Made by a program: the position numbers and the translations under genes
Assembly: GCA_949288335.1 (NCBI GenBank)
Contig: CASEJU010000051.1
Coordinates: forward strand, 1 to 39,341
Length of the DNA: 39,341 nt
Direction: 5' to 3'
Origin: an uncultured bacterium
GTDB taxonomy: Bacteria > Bacillota_I > Bacilli_A > RF39 > UBA660
Notes under the pieces: generated by a model
The model's database searches: none
Told to the model about the DNA's origin: nothing
What the model saw: the letters and a program-made list of their open reading frames with translations, nothing else
In this document: positions 8,150-17,168 of the stretch, piece by piece
Layout: every line of letters starts with the position of its first letter
How positions within the stretch are numbered: the first letter of the stretch is position 1

Positions 8150-9533
8150 CACTATTTAATACCGCGTCCGCAAAAGGCATTATATCATTTATTTTCTTAT
8201 CTAAATCCTTTTGTTTTTCGTCTAATTCTTTTTCCTTTTCATCAAGGTCTTTTTCAAACTTATCTAATTCATCTTTCTTTGATTTAGAACTTTCAATTAA
8301 ATCATTAACGAATGCCTCATCTTCTTCTAACTTGTTTTTATCTTCATCATACTTACTTTTTCGTGCATCAATTTCTTCTAACCTTTTAGTTAAACGTCTA
8401 ATCATTTCTTCAACCATTTCTCTTTCGTTAACATCTTGATCAGGTTGGTCAATTACTTCGTTTACGATTGGTTCTACTTTTACATAATTATCTTTTGCTT
8501 TTTCCTCTGGTGGCACTGATACCACTGGAGATTTAGCTATCTTAAGAATTTCTTCAACGTCATATGATCTTTTCGGTTCACTTTTTTCCTCTTCTTTTAT
8601 TTCGATAGGCGCAATTGGTTCAATTTTGTTTTGCTCTACTTTATCAATTTCATTTTTTTCATCAATACTTTCGGTTGGTAATTCAACTTCTGGAATGTTT
8701 GGTATTTCAGGAACAACAGGAGTATTAAATTCATCAGCTGGTAAAGATATATTAGAAGAAAAATTATCGGATAAAGAGGAATTATTTACGCTTAAATCCT
8801 CACTTGATGTTAAAACTGCTTCTGGAACAGGATTAATCTCAGGCATAAAAGGTTTAACAGGAGTTTGATCTTTTTCTTCACTTCTCATGTATACATTAGC
8901 ATCATCAAAATCAATCGCACCATTTAAAGCGCTTGATACTTCATTAACAAAATTATTTAAATATAAATCACTTATTTTTGATAATGATTTATTTATTAAT
9001 TTATATACATCATTCTTATAGTTAGTTAATAAATTATTTAATGCATCATCCAGGTAATCAACATTGTTTTTAAGCATACCAGAAAAATCATTAACTATTT
9101 TTTCAACGTCATCATTTACACCATTTTGATTTAGAAAATCAACTCTTTTTATTTTAACAATTTCTAAATATTTATCATTTAATAAAGAATTTAAATTTTC
9201 CATAAAAGCATTTTTTTCATCAATTGACGTAATGGATGTATTTTCTATTTTATCATTTATTTTATCAACAAACTGTTCGTTAACCGTCTCAACGCTTCTT
9301 AAATCTTTAATTGCGTGTGATGAGATAACCCGCGATATAGGACTAACCAAATTTTCTTTGGAAGAAGCTAAAGTAGAAGAAAAATCTGCCGTATAATTTG
9401 ATAAAGTTACCAAATCACCAACTAACGCAGTTGTTCTTTCATCAATTAATCCATCCAATTCTCGTAATATACCCCTATACTCATTATTATTTTCACTTAT
9501 CCTGTCTAAAATACTATTTAACAACTTACTCAT
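8136..9533 (-). CDS. Large coiled-coil protein, unknown function (second of pair)
   Basis: 465 residues from the ATG at 9533; GGAGG is 8 nt upstream, whereas the earlier in-frame ATG codons at 9551 and 9539 are poorly placed. The first 210 residues are predicted helical. Residues about 210-330 are an acidic, proline-rich, probably disordered region (many Pro-Glu/Pro-Ile steps). The last 100 residues are a continuous heptad-like coiled coil (EKDLDEKEKELDEKQKDLDK). There is no signal peptide or membrane helix. The start overlaps the end of the upstream gene by 8 nt (ATGAGTAA), so translation is coupled. Its position beside spoIIIAH, gerE and gerM suggests, but does not prove, a sporulation role. 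Confidence 0.7.
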   Translation of the reverse strand: MSKLLNSILDRISENNNEYRGILRELDGLIDERTTALVGDLVTLSNYTADFSSTLASSKENLVSPISRVISSHAIKDLRSVETVNEQFVDKINDKIENTSITSIDEKNAFMENLNSLLNDKYLEIVKIKRVDFLNQNGVNDDVEKIVNDFSGMLKNNVDYLDDALNNLLTNYKNDVYKLINKSLSKISDLYLNNFVNEVSSALNGAIDFDDANVYMRSEEKDQTPVKPFMPEINPVPEAVLTSSEDLSVNNSSLSDNFSSNISLPADEFNTPVVPEIPNIPEVELPTESIDEKNEIDKVEQNKIEPIAPIEIKEEEKSEPKRSYDVEEILKIAKSPVVSVPPEEKAKDNYVKVEPIVNEVIDQPDQDVNEREMVEEMIRRLTKRLEEIDARKSKYDEDKNKLEEDEAFVNDLIESSKSKKDELDKFEKDLDEKEKELDEKQKDLDKKINDIMPFADAVLNSEKES

Positions 9534-10578
9534 CTTCATTACCTCCTTCATTAGTAGAGTTTTTAATTTTACTTAAACCCTTTATAAGAGGTTTCATATT
9601 AAGAAAAATAACTTCTGTTTCTGATAGTTTTGAATTAAGTTCAACTTCTCTTGAATTAAGTTCTAACCTTCTTTGAGATAATTTATTTTCCCTTTCTATG
9701 TTCGCTTCAATGTTTTTATTAGTATCAGATAATGCTTTATCTACTTCTTGCTTTAAGCTTTCTAATTTACTTTCTTTTCTAGATAGTTTTTCTTCAGCCG
9801 TATTCAAACTTAAAATCACTTTATTAAATAAAGTCATATCATCATACTTATCAAATTTGTTTTCAGATGTCGCCTTAACTTCTTCATTATCATTTGAATC
9901 AGCTACAAAATCAAAGTCTTTTACATCTTGCATAATTTCTTCCCCTTTTTCTTCTAATTTTATTTCATTTTCTTTTGGTTTTACTACTTCTTGTTTTAAC
10001 TCACTAGTTAAAATGTTTAAATATTTTAAATTGGCATCTTTTATCATTGCCTTTAAATCATCTTCAAGTTCTTTTCTTAAATCAGAAACCAAGTTCCTAA
10101 CCGAACCTGCCAAAATAACATTTTCACTTATGTTTGGAGTTATTTTTTCATCAACGAAAAGTCTTAATTTGTTAATTATTTCCTCAAGGTTTAAATCTTC
10201 GGTCATATTAAGTTGGTTAGAACTTTTATTCGCTTCTAATTCTTTAACGTAAGATTTGTTTAATTCATCCATCGTAATGTGACCATTAAAATAATCTTCG
10301 ACAAACGAATCATTAGTAATTTGCAAAGCCAAGGAATCAATGAATAACTTTCTTTTAATTTTTTTAATAATCGGTGTTTTTATTATCTCTGATGATGTTT
10401 TTCTTAGGTTTTCTTCAGCATCTAAAACGTTTCCACCAATCATGTTTACCATTTCTTCCGCAAAACGATAAATCCTAGTATCTATTATTTCTTCCAAGGT
10501 TTTAGAAATGATTTCATCATTTAACGTACTACATTTTAACAATACGCTGTTTTTAATCCTTTCAATTGTCCCTATCAC
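9526..10578 (-). CDS. Coiled-coil protein, unknown function (first of pair)
   Basis: 350 residues from a GTG at 10578, with AGGAGG 6 nt upstream; the frame runs on to a TTG at 10605 but that has no ribosome binding site. It has the same architecture as its downstream neighbour: an N-terminal helical domain of about 200 residues, an acidic linker (about 210-250) and a C-terminal coiled coil ending in LNMKPLIKGLSKI. The neighbour's corresponding block is NDIMPFADAVL. I read the two as diverged paralogues. An ATATGAG/CTCATAT inverted repeat and a TATAAT-like element lie at 10610-10639 upstream. Not recognised as any named family. Confidence 0.68.
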   Translation of the reverse strand: MIGTIERIKNSVLLKCSTLNDEIISKTLEEIIDTRIYRFAEEMVNMIGGNVLDAEENLRKTSSEIIKTPIIKKIKRKLFIDSLALQITNDSFVEDYFNGHITMDELNKSYVKELEANKSSNQLNMTEDLNLEEIINKLRLFVDEKITPNISENVILAGSVRNLVSDLRKELEDDLKAMIKDANLKYLNILTSELKQEVVKPKENEIKLEEKGEEIMQDVKDFDFVADSNDNEEVKATSENKFDKYDDMTLFNKVILSLNTAEEKLSRKESKLESLKQEVDKALSDTNKNIEANIERENKLSQRRLELNSREVELNSKLSETEVIFLNMKPLIKGLSKIKNSTNEGGNEDE

Positions 10579-10654
10579 AACTAACCTCCTATCTTTCAAC
10601 CCCAATTAATATGAGTTCATATACCTCATATTATAACTAATAACATTCTAACAC

Positions 10655-10692
10655 AAAAAAAGATAAATTTAAACAATAAATTTACCTTTTTT
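10655..10692 (-). terminator. Terminator after the YfhO-type gene
   Basis: A long stem (AAAGGTAAATTTA against TAAATTTATCTTT, one G-U pair) with a 5-nt loop is followed on the minus strand by TTTTTTTG. It overlaps the last codons of the gene. Confidence 0.75.
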
Positions 10693-13248
10693 GCTTTTTT
10701 TAGATTCTTTATTAATAAATATGTTATACAAAACCAGTACGCCAAAAGAAATCATTGATATTATAAGTCCTTGTCTCATTCCTTTAGGATAGTATATTAA
10801 TTTTATATCGTGCGTACCTTTTTTTATGTCACAGCCCAAATATGTATCAGCGATAATTTTTGTCTTTACTTTTTTTCCATCAACGTAAATACTCCAACCA
10901 TCATCATAACTAATCGTTGTAAATAAAGTTTTATCAGAATCTACGTTAATTTCACCAGCAATATAAGTATCATTATATTCTTTTACGTTTAACGAATTAC
11001 TTTTTATGGAATCATAAAATTCTTCAAAAGCATCTTCGTTTAAGGTATATGCATAAAAGTATAAAACGCCTTCTTCTGCACCATCAAAGTTAATTTTAAC
11101 GTTAACTTCTTTAGAATATTTTTTACCAATATCAAAAACATAATACTCATCAGAAGTAAGTGAATGATACACTCCATCAACTTCGATACTATTTATACCG
11201 TTAGCACCAACGTACAAATAAATGTTTTTTTGTAATTCATTATCAAGGGTTAGCGTAATTGAACTCTCACCTTGAGCTAATTTATAATCTAAATCCCCAA
11301 TTAGATTATCTTTTTTCGTTGTAATACTTTTAATTTCAGATTTTTCACTTACCTTTACTTCTTCAAAAACATCATTTACACCGGTTGATGAAGTAACAAA
11401 GTTTTGCTGGTTTAAAAATGGTTTATAACTAACTAATGACCAATCTTTTATTTCATCATTAACCGCGTATGCAAAAGAAGTATCATATTTATATCTCATA
11501 AGGTTATGACTGTCTTTGGTTGAAATTAACTCATACATGTCATTATCTATGTAATCTCCCATTATGTATTTTATGTTATACATACTATTATAAACTGGAG
11601 TTTGATAATATCTATAATAATAACTGTTTATGTTGTTTCCCGCAAGACCCAACATTCTTTGCGTTTTAGCGGTGTTTTCATAGGCCATTGAAGTAAAAGT
11701 ACTAACCGCCTTATAATCATACCAAGCGCCATCATTTAAAGTTAAGTAATCCGTTTTTTCCATTCTGTAAAGACCATTATCGTCTTTTTGAGCTACTTCT
11801 ATTAAATCTTTATATGGCTTTTTATCACTCATAAAAGTTTTAATATCATGATTAATGTTCCAATTTGAATCGATTGCATACACACACTCAAAAGTAACTA
11901 ATATTGAAAAAGGAATATATAAAAAACGTTTATTAAATTTCTTTCTAGAAATAATAACACATAAAACATAATACAAAATAAGGATAATAAAGCATATGAT
12001 TACCGTTTTATCATTTATGTTCTCAAATCCTAGTTTTGATGAAAGTAAAAGTAATATACAAATAATTGCAAAAGATAATGTAAGTTTTATTAAGTTTAAG
12101 CCTTTAATATTAATGATGGAATAATAACCGATTACAATCATCACGAAAATATATATAAAAGAATAACGCCATGGCAAGTCATTTGGGATATGAAAAGCGT
12201 GCCAAATAAAATCAAAAGTAGTTATATTAAACGAAAAGAAGAAAAATAAAAGTGCAAAAGCTGATATTATTTTAAAACGAACGTTTATTTTTTTATTCAT
12301 GAACAAAGTAATCATTAAAACAAGCGTAAGCATTCCAGGATAAACGTTTGGAAGTGGCAAAACATCACTTGCAAAAACCGTTCTAGAAACCCCCGTAAAA
12401 TGGTTAAATAAATAATCCGAAATTGAAAATGAGGTTGATAAGATAGGAAACTCATCTCCCGTTGCCGAAATAGAAGTCATCGAATAAAAAAGTGGAAGTA
12501 ATAAAAATGCTATAAGCCCAGCAGATAAGATGGATGATAAAGCAAACATAAGTCCTTTTTTAACTATGTTTTTAAACTTAAAGTTACCTTTGTAGATGAA
12601 AAGCCCAATAAAATAAACTACGCTAAACAAACAAATCATGTAACTTATAAAATAATTTGCAAATAGCATTAAAGCTAAACTTATTATGTAAAACATTGGT
12701 TTTTCTTCTTCAATTATTTTATTTATTCCAAGCATTATTAAAGGTAAGAACACCAAGCCATCAAGCCACATAATATTCCAATAATAAGCGCAAAAATATC
12801 CAGAAAAAGCGTATAAGCAACCAAATAAAGCAATTAATATACCATCTTTTTTAAACGTGCTTTTCAAATAATAAGCCATCGTAGATGCTGCAAATACTGC
12901 TTTTATTCCAATTATTATTGAAAAGGCCATTACTATGTTCTCTTTTTTGAACAAAAAAAGAATTAAGTTAAAAGGACTCGATAAATAATTTAAAAAGTTC
13001 CTGTAAAACGGAATACCTCCGCCGGTATTAAAAGAGTATAAAATAGATTCACCACTTTTAATACGATCATATAATTCGTTTAATAAAGGACCATATTGAT
13101 GATAAAAATCAACATCTAACATAGAGTTATTACCAAATGGTGCTATTTTTTGAAGAATATAAATTAAAATTATAATAACGCTAGATAATCCAATGGTAAA
13201 AAAAAGCCATTTATTTTTTTTTATGTTTTCAAAAGTTCGTTTTTTCAT
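10669..13248 (-). CDS. YfhO family membrane protein
   Basis: 859 residues from the ATG at 13248 (GGTGATG just upstream; the longer frame to 13293 lacks a site). About 12 membrane segments fill the first 480 residues, with the family landmark GNNSMLDVDFYHQYGPLL near residue 40 and FNTGGGIPFYRNF near 75. An extracytoplasmic domain (about 480-830) follows, and a last transmembrane helix lies near the lysine-rich C-terminus. YfhO-type proteins are GT-C-like membrane glycosyltransferases; homologues are known to glycosylate lipoteichoic or wall teichoic acid. That role is inferred here from family membership. It is flanked by terminators on both sides and so appears to be a single transcription unit. 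Confidence 0.85.
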   Translation of the reverse strand: MKKRTFENIKKNKWLFFTIGLSSVIIILIYILQKIAPFGNNSMLDVDFYHQYGPLLNELYDRIKSGESILYSFNTGGGIPFYRNFLNYLSSPFNLILFLFKKENIVMAFSIIIGIKAVFAASTMAYYLKSTFKKDGILIALFGCLYAFSGYFCAYYWNIMWLDGLVFLPLIMLGINKIIEEEKPMFYIISLALMLFANYFISYMICLFSVVYFIGLFIYKGNFKFKNIVKKGLMFALSSILSAGLIAFLLLPLFYSMTSISATGDEFPILSTSFSISDYLFNHFTGVSRTVFASDVLPLPNVYPGMLTLVLMITLFMNKKINVRFKIISAFALLFFFFSFNITTFDFIWHAFHIPNDLPWRYSFIYIFVMIVIGYYSIINIKGLNLIKLTLSFAIICILLLLSSKLGFENINDKTVIICFIILILYYVLCVIISRKKFNKRFLYIPFSILVTFECVYAIDSNWNINHDIKTFMSDKKPYKDLIEVAQKDDNGLYRMEKTDYLTLNDGAWYDYKAVSTFTSMAYENTAKTQRMLGLAGNNINSYYYRYYQTPVYNSMYNIKYIMGDYIDNDMYELISTKDSHNLMRYKYDTSFAYAVNDEIKDWSLVSYKPFLNQQNFVTSSTGVNDVFEEVKVSEKSEIKSITTKKDNLIGDLDYKLAQGESSITLTLDNELQKNIYLYVGANGINSIEVDGVYHSLTSDEYYVFDIGKKYSKEVNVKINFDGAEEGVLYFYAYTLNEDAFEEFYDSIKSNSLNVKEYNDTYIAGEINVDSDKTLFTTISYDDGWSIYVDGKKVKTKIIADTYLGCDIKKGTHDIKLIYYPKGMRQGLIISMISFGVLVLYNIFINKESKKSKKGKFIV

Positions 13249-13282
13249 ATCATCACCATGTAAATAATAACATAAAAAGATA

Positions 13283-13311
13283 AAGGTAAGCAATCTTTTT
13301 TGCTCACCTTA
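13283..13311 (-). terminator. Terminator after the DUF421 gene
   Basis: GGTGAGCAA pairs with TTGCTTACC (one G-U) around a 6-nt loop, followed by TTTATCTTTTT on the minus strand. It overlaps the stop codon of the DUF421 gene. Confidence 0.8.
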
Positions 13312-14046
13312 TTCTAATACGTTCTTTATTTCAGCTAGACCCTTTTTGTTATAAACACATAATTTATCATTAGTATCTACGGTTGCAAGCAATATGTCAT
13401 TTAATGACTCATAACCTTTTATGCGTAGCTGCTTTTCTAACCAAGCTTTATCTTTATTAACCTTTTTTAAATTTTTTAAAAGAACCTTACCATCAATAAT
13501 AACATTAGCACACAACCCATCATCACTAGGTTTTATCTTCATGTTTTTATTAGTAACCGGATTATACTCATCTTTTAATAAAAAGCTTACCTTCCCATTG
13601 GCTTCCATTAGTGCATATTTAATTTTACTAATGTCAAAATATCCGGCAATTCTAGCACTTTCTAAAAAATCATTTACGTCCATTTTAAGTCTTTTAAGGT
13701 TCTTATAAACGAATTTACCATCTTGTATAATTAACGTTGGACTTCCTATAAAAAACCTTCTTAACTTAATACTTTTTAAGGTAAGAATACCAACGATTGT
13801 TGCAACACCACCGAAAATCAATACCGATATAATTCCGTTCATTACTTGAGAATCTAAATTCATTGACATTTCAGCGGCAAAATTACCAATTGAAATACTT
13901 ATAACATAATCAAATAAACTTAGTTCAGAAACTTGTTTTTTACCAATTATCTTGCTTATAAAAAATAAGGTTATAAGTGATAATAACGCACGAAAAGCAA
14001 CTACACCAACTTCATACCAATCAGTACTTAAAAGATCATTAATCAT
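13309..14046 (-). CDS. DUF421 (YetF/YrbG-like) membrane protein
   Basis: 245 residues. Three transmembrane helices in the first 90 residues are followed by the cytoplasmic DUF421 domain (GSPTLIIQDGKFVYKNLKR, LKMDVNDFLESARIAGYFDI). The start is the ATG at 14046, 4 nt after AGGTGAT. Such proteins are frequent in spore formers, often several per genome, and have been linked to spore or membrane functions; the molecular role is not established. A TTGTAT/TATTAT pair with 18-nt spacing upstream may be its promoter. The ISL3 element begins 64 bp upstream of the start without disrupting that promoter. Confidence 0.85.
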   Translation of the reverse strand: MINDLLSTDWYEVGVVAFRALLSLITLFFISKIIGKKQVSELSLFDYVISISIGNFAAEMSMNLDSQVMNGIISVLIFGGVATIVGILTLKSIKLRRFFIGSPTLIIQDGKFVYKNLKRLKMDVNDFLESARIAGYFDISKIKYALMEANGKVSFLLKDEYNPVTNKNMKIKPSDDGLCANVIIDGKVLLKNLKKVNKDKAWLEKQLRIKGYESLNDILLATVDTNDKLCVYNKKGLAEIKNVLE

Positions 14047-14110
14047 AATTATCACCTGTTTATATAATAAACAATTATTGTTTTTATATACAAAAAGGAT
14101 GTATAATTTT

Positions 14111-15561
14111 TAGTGTGTGTAAAGAGTAAAACTTTATATGCACTTTTTAAATAAAATAAAAGACATATAAGTTTAACCTTGATACAATGTAAGTGACAAA
14201 ACTAACACGAAAGAAGGTACTTATATGTCTAATACAAATTATATTACAAATATTCTTAATTTAAAAGATAAAAATATATTTTTTAAAGAAAATTTTTACA
14301 AAGAAGAAAAGATTAAAGGTATTACCTATAAGATTTTCGAAGGTTATTTATCTTACAAACCTGTTTGTTGTTCTAAATGTGGTGTTGTATTTGATGATAA
14401 CTTTGAAAAACACGGTTTTATTACTTCGAACATCAAAATTCCTAATGTCTCTGGTTTTAAAACTATTCTTAGATTACATAAACAAAGATATCTTTGTAAA
14501 CATTGTAATAAAGCTTTTACTTTGTCTTCTAACATTGTTAATTTTGGTTGTTTTATTTCTAATAATACTAAACATCAAATTGCTTTAGATTTAACTAAAA
14601 AACGTTCCGAAGTTGATATCGCTAAAGATAATAGTGTTTCTGCTAATACCGTTGAAAGGGTTATGGATTCTTTTTATGATTCTCAAAAGTTATATAAAAA
14701 TTATCTACCTAATGTATTATTATTTGATGAATTTAAATCTGTTAAATCTGCCAATGGTGCAATGAGTTTTCATTTATGTAATGGTATTACTGGTAAAACC
14801 ATTGATATTGTTGAAGATAGAAAATTATTTAGTTTAGTTAAGTATTTTGGTAAGTACTCCCACAAGGCTTTAAACAACGTTAAATATATTGTTATTGATA
14901 TGTATTCTCCTTATGTTTCTTTAATTAAAAAATTATTCCCCAATGCTAAAATTATTATTGATAATTTTTATTTAATTCAACTTATTTCTAGATCTTTAAA
15001 TAAAACTAGAATTAGTATCATGAAAAAAGATAAGAAAAACTATAACAAACTTAAACGTTATTGGAAATTACTCTTGAAATCTAAAGATGAATTGGATTTT
15101 GAAAACTGGAAGAAATTTACTTGTTTTAATTCTTTCATGACTGAAAGTGATGTTGTTAATTATATTATTAATACTAATGATGAACTTAAACATACTAACC
15201 TTGTTTACCAAGAGTTACTTTCTTCTATTAAAAATAAAGACTTTAATGCTTTCTCTTTTATTTTAAATAATCATAATGAAAACATTTCTTTATATATGAA
15301 AACTTCTATTAATACTTTAATTTCATTCAAAGATAATATTTACAATACTTTTAATACTAATTATCATAATGGGTACATTGAAGGCAATAATAATTTTATT
15401 AAGGTTCTTAAACGTATCGCTTTTGGTTTTAGGTCTTTTATCAGGTTTAAAACTAGAATTCTTATTTGCAAAGGTCTTATTTCTATTAACAAAAAAATGG
15501 TCAATGCTTAACGCATTAACCATCTCTATATTTTTCACTTATTTTGTCTCTACACACACTA
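14111..15561 (+). mobile_element. ISL3-family insertion sequence (complete)
   Basis: 1451 bp bounded by imperfect inverted repeats that share the outer TAGTGTGTGTA and then AAGAGTAAAA on the left versus GAGACAAAAT on the right (read inwards). It contains one intact transposase gene. The family normally makes an 8-bp target duplication, but the flanks here (ATAATTTT left, TTTGACAA right) do not match, so the copy has either been rearranged or diverged after insertion. It sits between the DUF421 gene and the small KVGRP membrane protein gene. Confidence 0.88.
14225..15511 (+). CDS. ISL3-family transposase
   Basis: 428 residues. An N-terminal zinc-ribbon with two Cys pairs (CCSKCG and CKHC) is followed by a helix-turn-helix region and a DDE transposase core. 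The acidic residues are visible in LLFDEFKS, VIDMYSPY and YIEGNNNFIK, and the C-terminal FRSF.RFKTRI pattern is typical of the family. AGAAGG lies 7 nt before the ATG, and an extended -10 (TGATACAAT) lies about 40 bp upstream. The frame is full length with no frameshift, so the enzyme is probably functional. Confidence 0.93.
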   Translation: MSNTNYITNILNLKDKNIFFKENFYKEEKIKGITYKIFEGYLSYKPVCCSKCGVVFDDNFEKHGFITSNIKIPNVSGFKTILRLHKQRYLCKHCNKAFTLSSNIVNFGCFISNNTKHQIALDLTKKRSEVDIAKDNSVSANTVERVMDSFYDSQKLYKNYLPNVLLFDEFKSVKSANGAMSFHLCNGITGKTIDIVEDRKLFSLVKYFGKYSHKALNNVKYIVIDMYSPYVSLIKKLFPNAKIIIDNFYLIQLISRSLNKTRISIMKKDKKNYNKLKRYWKLLLKSKDELDFENWKKFTCFNSFMTESDVVNYIINTNDELKHTNLVYQELLSSIKNKDFNAFSFILNNHNENISLYMKTSINTLISFKDNIYNTFNTNYHNGYIEGNNNFIKVLKRIAFGFRSFIRFKTRILICKGLISINKKMVNA

Positions 15562-15569
15562 TTTGACAA

Positions 15570-15980
15570 TTATTCAAAAGGCCTATTTGCTGGCCCAAAT
15601 TCATTGCATACAAGATTAGTTTTATCAGTTTTAAAACATACGTTTATTTTATTATATTTACCTATTTTAACTTCAATACTTTCGTCTTTTTTTGATAATT
15701 CAACTTCTTTTTGATTATCTAGTTTATATTTCATATAAGTTACGTTTGGACCGCAGTCAATCATGTCATTTTTTAATACGCATGAATTTACGTGATCATT
15801 ATAAATCGTACTAACCAAATCATCAGAATTAAAACTTATCATAAAGGTTTTATAACCTAATACCGCAACTATTATGGTAACGATAAAAACAAACAAACAG
15901 ACAAAAAGTGATTCTTTTTTTGTTTTATCATCAGCAAGTTTAGGCCTTCCAACCTTATTTTTTTCTTCTTTTTTTATCAT
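15570..15980 (-). CDS. Small membrane-anchored protein with N-terminal KVGRP motif
   Basis: 136 residues. A cytoplasmic, lysine-rich head, KNKVGRPKLADDKTKKESL (residues about 7-25), is followed by one transmembrane helix (about 26-46) and an extracytoplasmic tail with four cysteines. The head is almost identical to that of the upstream gene's product. GRP flanked by basic residues resembles an AT-hook but could equally be a topology or sorting signal. The gene is 15 nt downstream of the Big_2 protein gene, in the same orientation. The ISL3 element ends 8 bp beyond its stop. Function unknown. Confidence 0.7.
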   Translation of the reverse strand: MIKKEEKNKVGRPKLADDKTKKESLFVCLFVFIVTIIVAVLGYKTFMISFNSDDLVSTIYNDHVNSCVLKNDMIDCGPNVTYMKYKLDNQKEVELSKKDESIEVKIGKYNKINVCFKTDKTNLVCNEFGPANRPFE

Positions 15981-15995
15981 AAATTATTCACCTTT

Positions 15996-17039
15996 TTAAT
16001 TTACGTCTTTTCCTTTTTCTATTATAGTACTTTTTGATAACGTTTTAACATCATCCGTCCCATCAATCATATATTCGACGTTAAAATATATTACCCTAGT
16101 TACGTTGCTCGGTTCAAATAAAATGGTATCCGCCAAACTGCTAGCATCAAGTCCAACGTAACTACCAGAACCTATTTTATATGCTATTTTAGTTACACTG
16201 GCATTATCACAAGTTATGTCATACTTAGCCGAATTATGCTTAACATCCTTTAACTGCAAAGTACATTTCCCACTTGGAGCTTTAGTCGTTTTTTTAACCT
16301 TACTAATGGACTTGGTCTCATATTTAGTAATTTTACTATTATTAGGATAATAAACAACCTTAAAAGTTATTTTTTTCGCTAATTGTTCTTTAGAAAATCT
16401 AACCTCATCGCTTGATTTTTTCGTTAGTAATTTTTCATAGCTATCATTACCTATTTTATACTGTATTTCTTTTATCTTAGCATTATTACACTCAGTTACG
16501 TAAGAAACTCCATCATTTGTCTTTGAAAGTGATGTAAACGTACACTTTCCTTCCGCATTTTTTATTACTTTAACATTAAATTCTGCTTTTAAATCACTAC
16601 CGTCCTCAGTTTTAGCGGTAATAATGGCATTTCCAACTGATATACCAACTACTTTACCATCCTCATCAACGCTTGCAATATTTTCATCGGAAGATTCATA
16701 GCTGATTTTTTTATTTGTAGCTGAAGCTGGTAAAACTGTTAAGTAAGCCTTCCTTGCCGTACCTACTTTTAAAGTAATATCTTTAATAAGCGGTTTTATT
16801 TCTTCAACAAGCACATTTTCTTTACTTTCGTTACGCAAGATGGAACCTTTTAAATCTAAATTTTTAAAACCAAATAAAGTTCCATATCCAAAAACAAGTA
16901 GCATAATAACAAACAAAAACGAAAAACTAGCAATAATAAGAGATTTCTTTTTAGTTTTTTTATCAGCAAGCCTTGGTCTTCCTACCTTATTTTTATTGTC
17001 TTCGTCAAACCCTAAATACTCTATTATGTCTTTTTTCAT
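15996..17039 (-). CDS. Membrane-anchored surface protein with Big_2-type Ig domain
   Basis: 347 residues. The cytoplasmic head KNKVGRPRLADKKTKKKSL (about 16-34) is followed by one transmembrane helix (about 35-55). A Big_2 bacterial Ig-like domain comes next (about 85-155; SYESSDENIASVDEDGKVVG ... AIITAKTEDGS), then two repeated Cys-containing modules of about 80 residues (KCTFTSLSKTNDG ... and KCTLQLKDVKHNS ...). GGAGTGATG precedes the ATG. It follows the Tad-like operon but has its own promoter and an adjacent inverted repeat. It probably displays its Ig domains outside the cell. Partners unknown. Confidence 0.75.
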   Translation of the reverse strand: MKKDIIEYLGFDEDNKNKVGRPRLADKKTKKKSLIIASFSFLFVIMLLVFGYGTLFGFKNLDLKGSILRNESKENVLVEEIKPLIKDITLKVGTARKAYLTVLPASATNKKISYESSDENIASVDEDGKVVGISVGNAIITAKTEDGSDLKAEFNVKVIKNAEGKCTFTSLSKTNDGVSYVTECNNAKIKEIQYKIGNDSYEKLLTKKSSDEVRFSKEQLAKKITFKVVYYPNNSKITKYETKSISKVKKTTKAPSGKCTLQLKDVKHNSAKYDITCDNASVTKIAYKIGSGSYVGLDASSLADTILFEPSNVTRVIYFNVEYMIDGTDDVKTLSKSTIIEKGKDVN

Positions 17040-17074
17040 AACATCACTCCATATTATTACTATTACCTATTTAA

Positions 17075-17103
17075 ATATTATCATTTAAAATATTCCCAGT
17101 AAA
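17075..17103 (-). promoter_or_regulatory. Promoter of the Big_2 protein gene
   Basis: On the minus strand TTTACT and TAATAT are spaced by 17 nt, with TG one base before the -10 (extended -10). The start of the 347-residue protein is about 30 nt downstream. Confidence 0.6.
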
Positions 17104-17117
17104 TAAAAATATATACT

Positions 17118-17140
17118 ATATGTAAAACTATTTTACATAT
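17118..17140. repeat. 10-bp perfect inverted repeat upstream of the promoter
   Basis: ATATGTAAAA-CTA-TTTTACATAT lies 15 bp upstream of the -35 of the Big_2 gene promoter and just beyond the terminator of the Tad-like operon. It has no T-run. The position fits a binding site for a dimeric regulator, though a simple AT-rich hairpin is possible. Confidence 0.45.
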
Positions 17141-17168
17141 TAAAAAAACAAGCTTATGTAAGCTTGTT
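17141..17168 (-). terminator. Terminator of the Tad-like operon
   Basis: Stem AACAAGCTTA/TAAGCTTGTT (10 bp, 2-nt gap) overlaps the tadC stop and is followed by seven T on the minus strand. Confidence 0.85.

Noticed and set aside
14225-15566. Overlapping opposite-strand and shifted frames within the ISL3 transposase gene.
   Set aside because: They lack ribosome binding sites and are explained as shadows of the intact transposase frame.
14103-15569. Target-site duplications for the ISL3 element.
   Set aside because: The 8 bp on each side were compared at several offsets and do not match.
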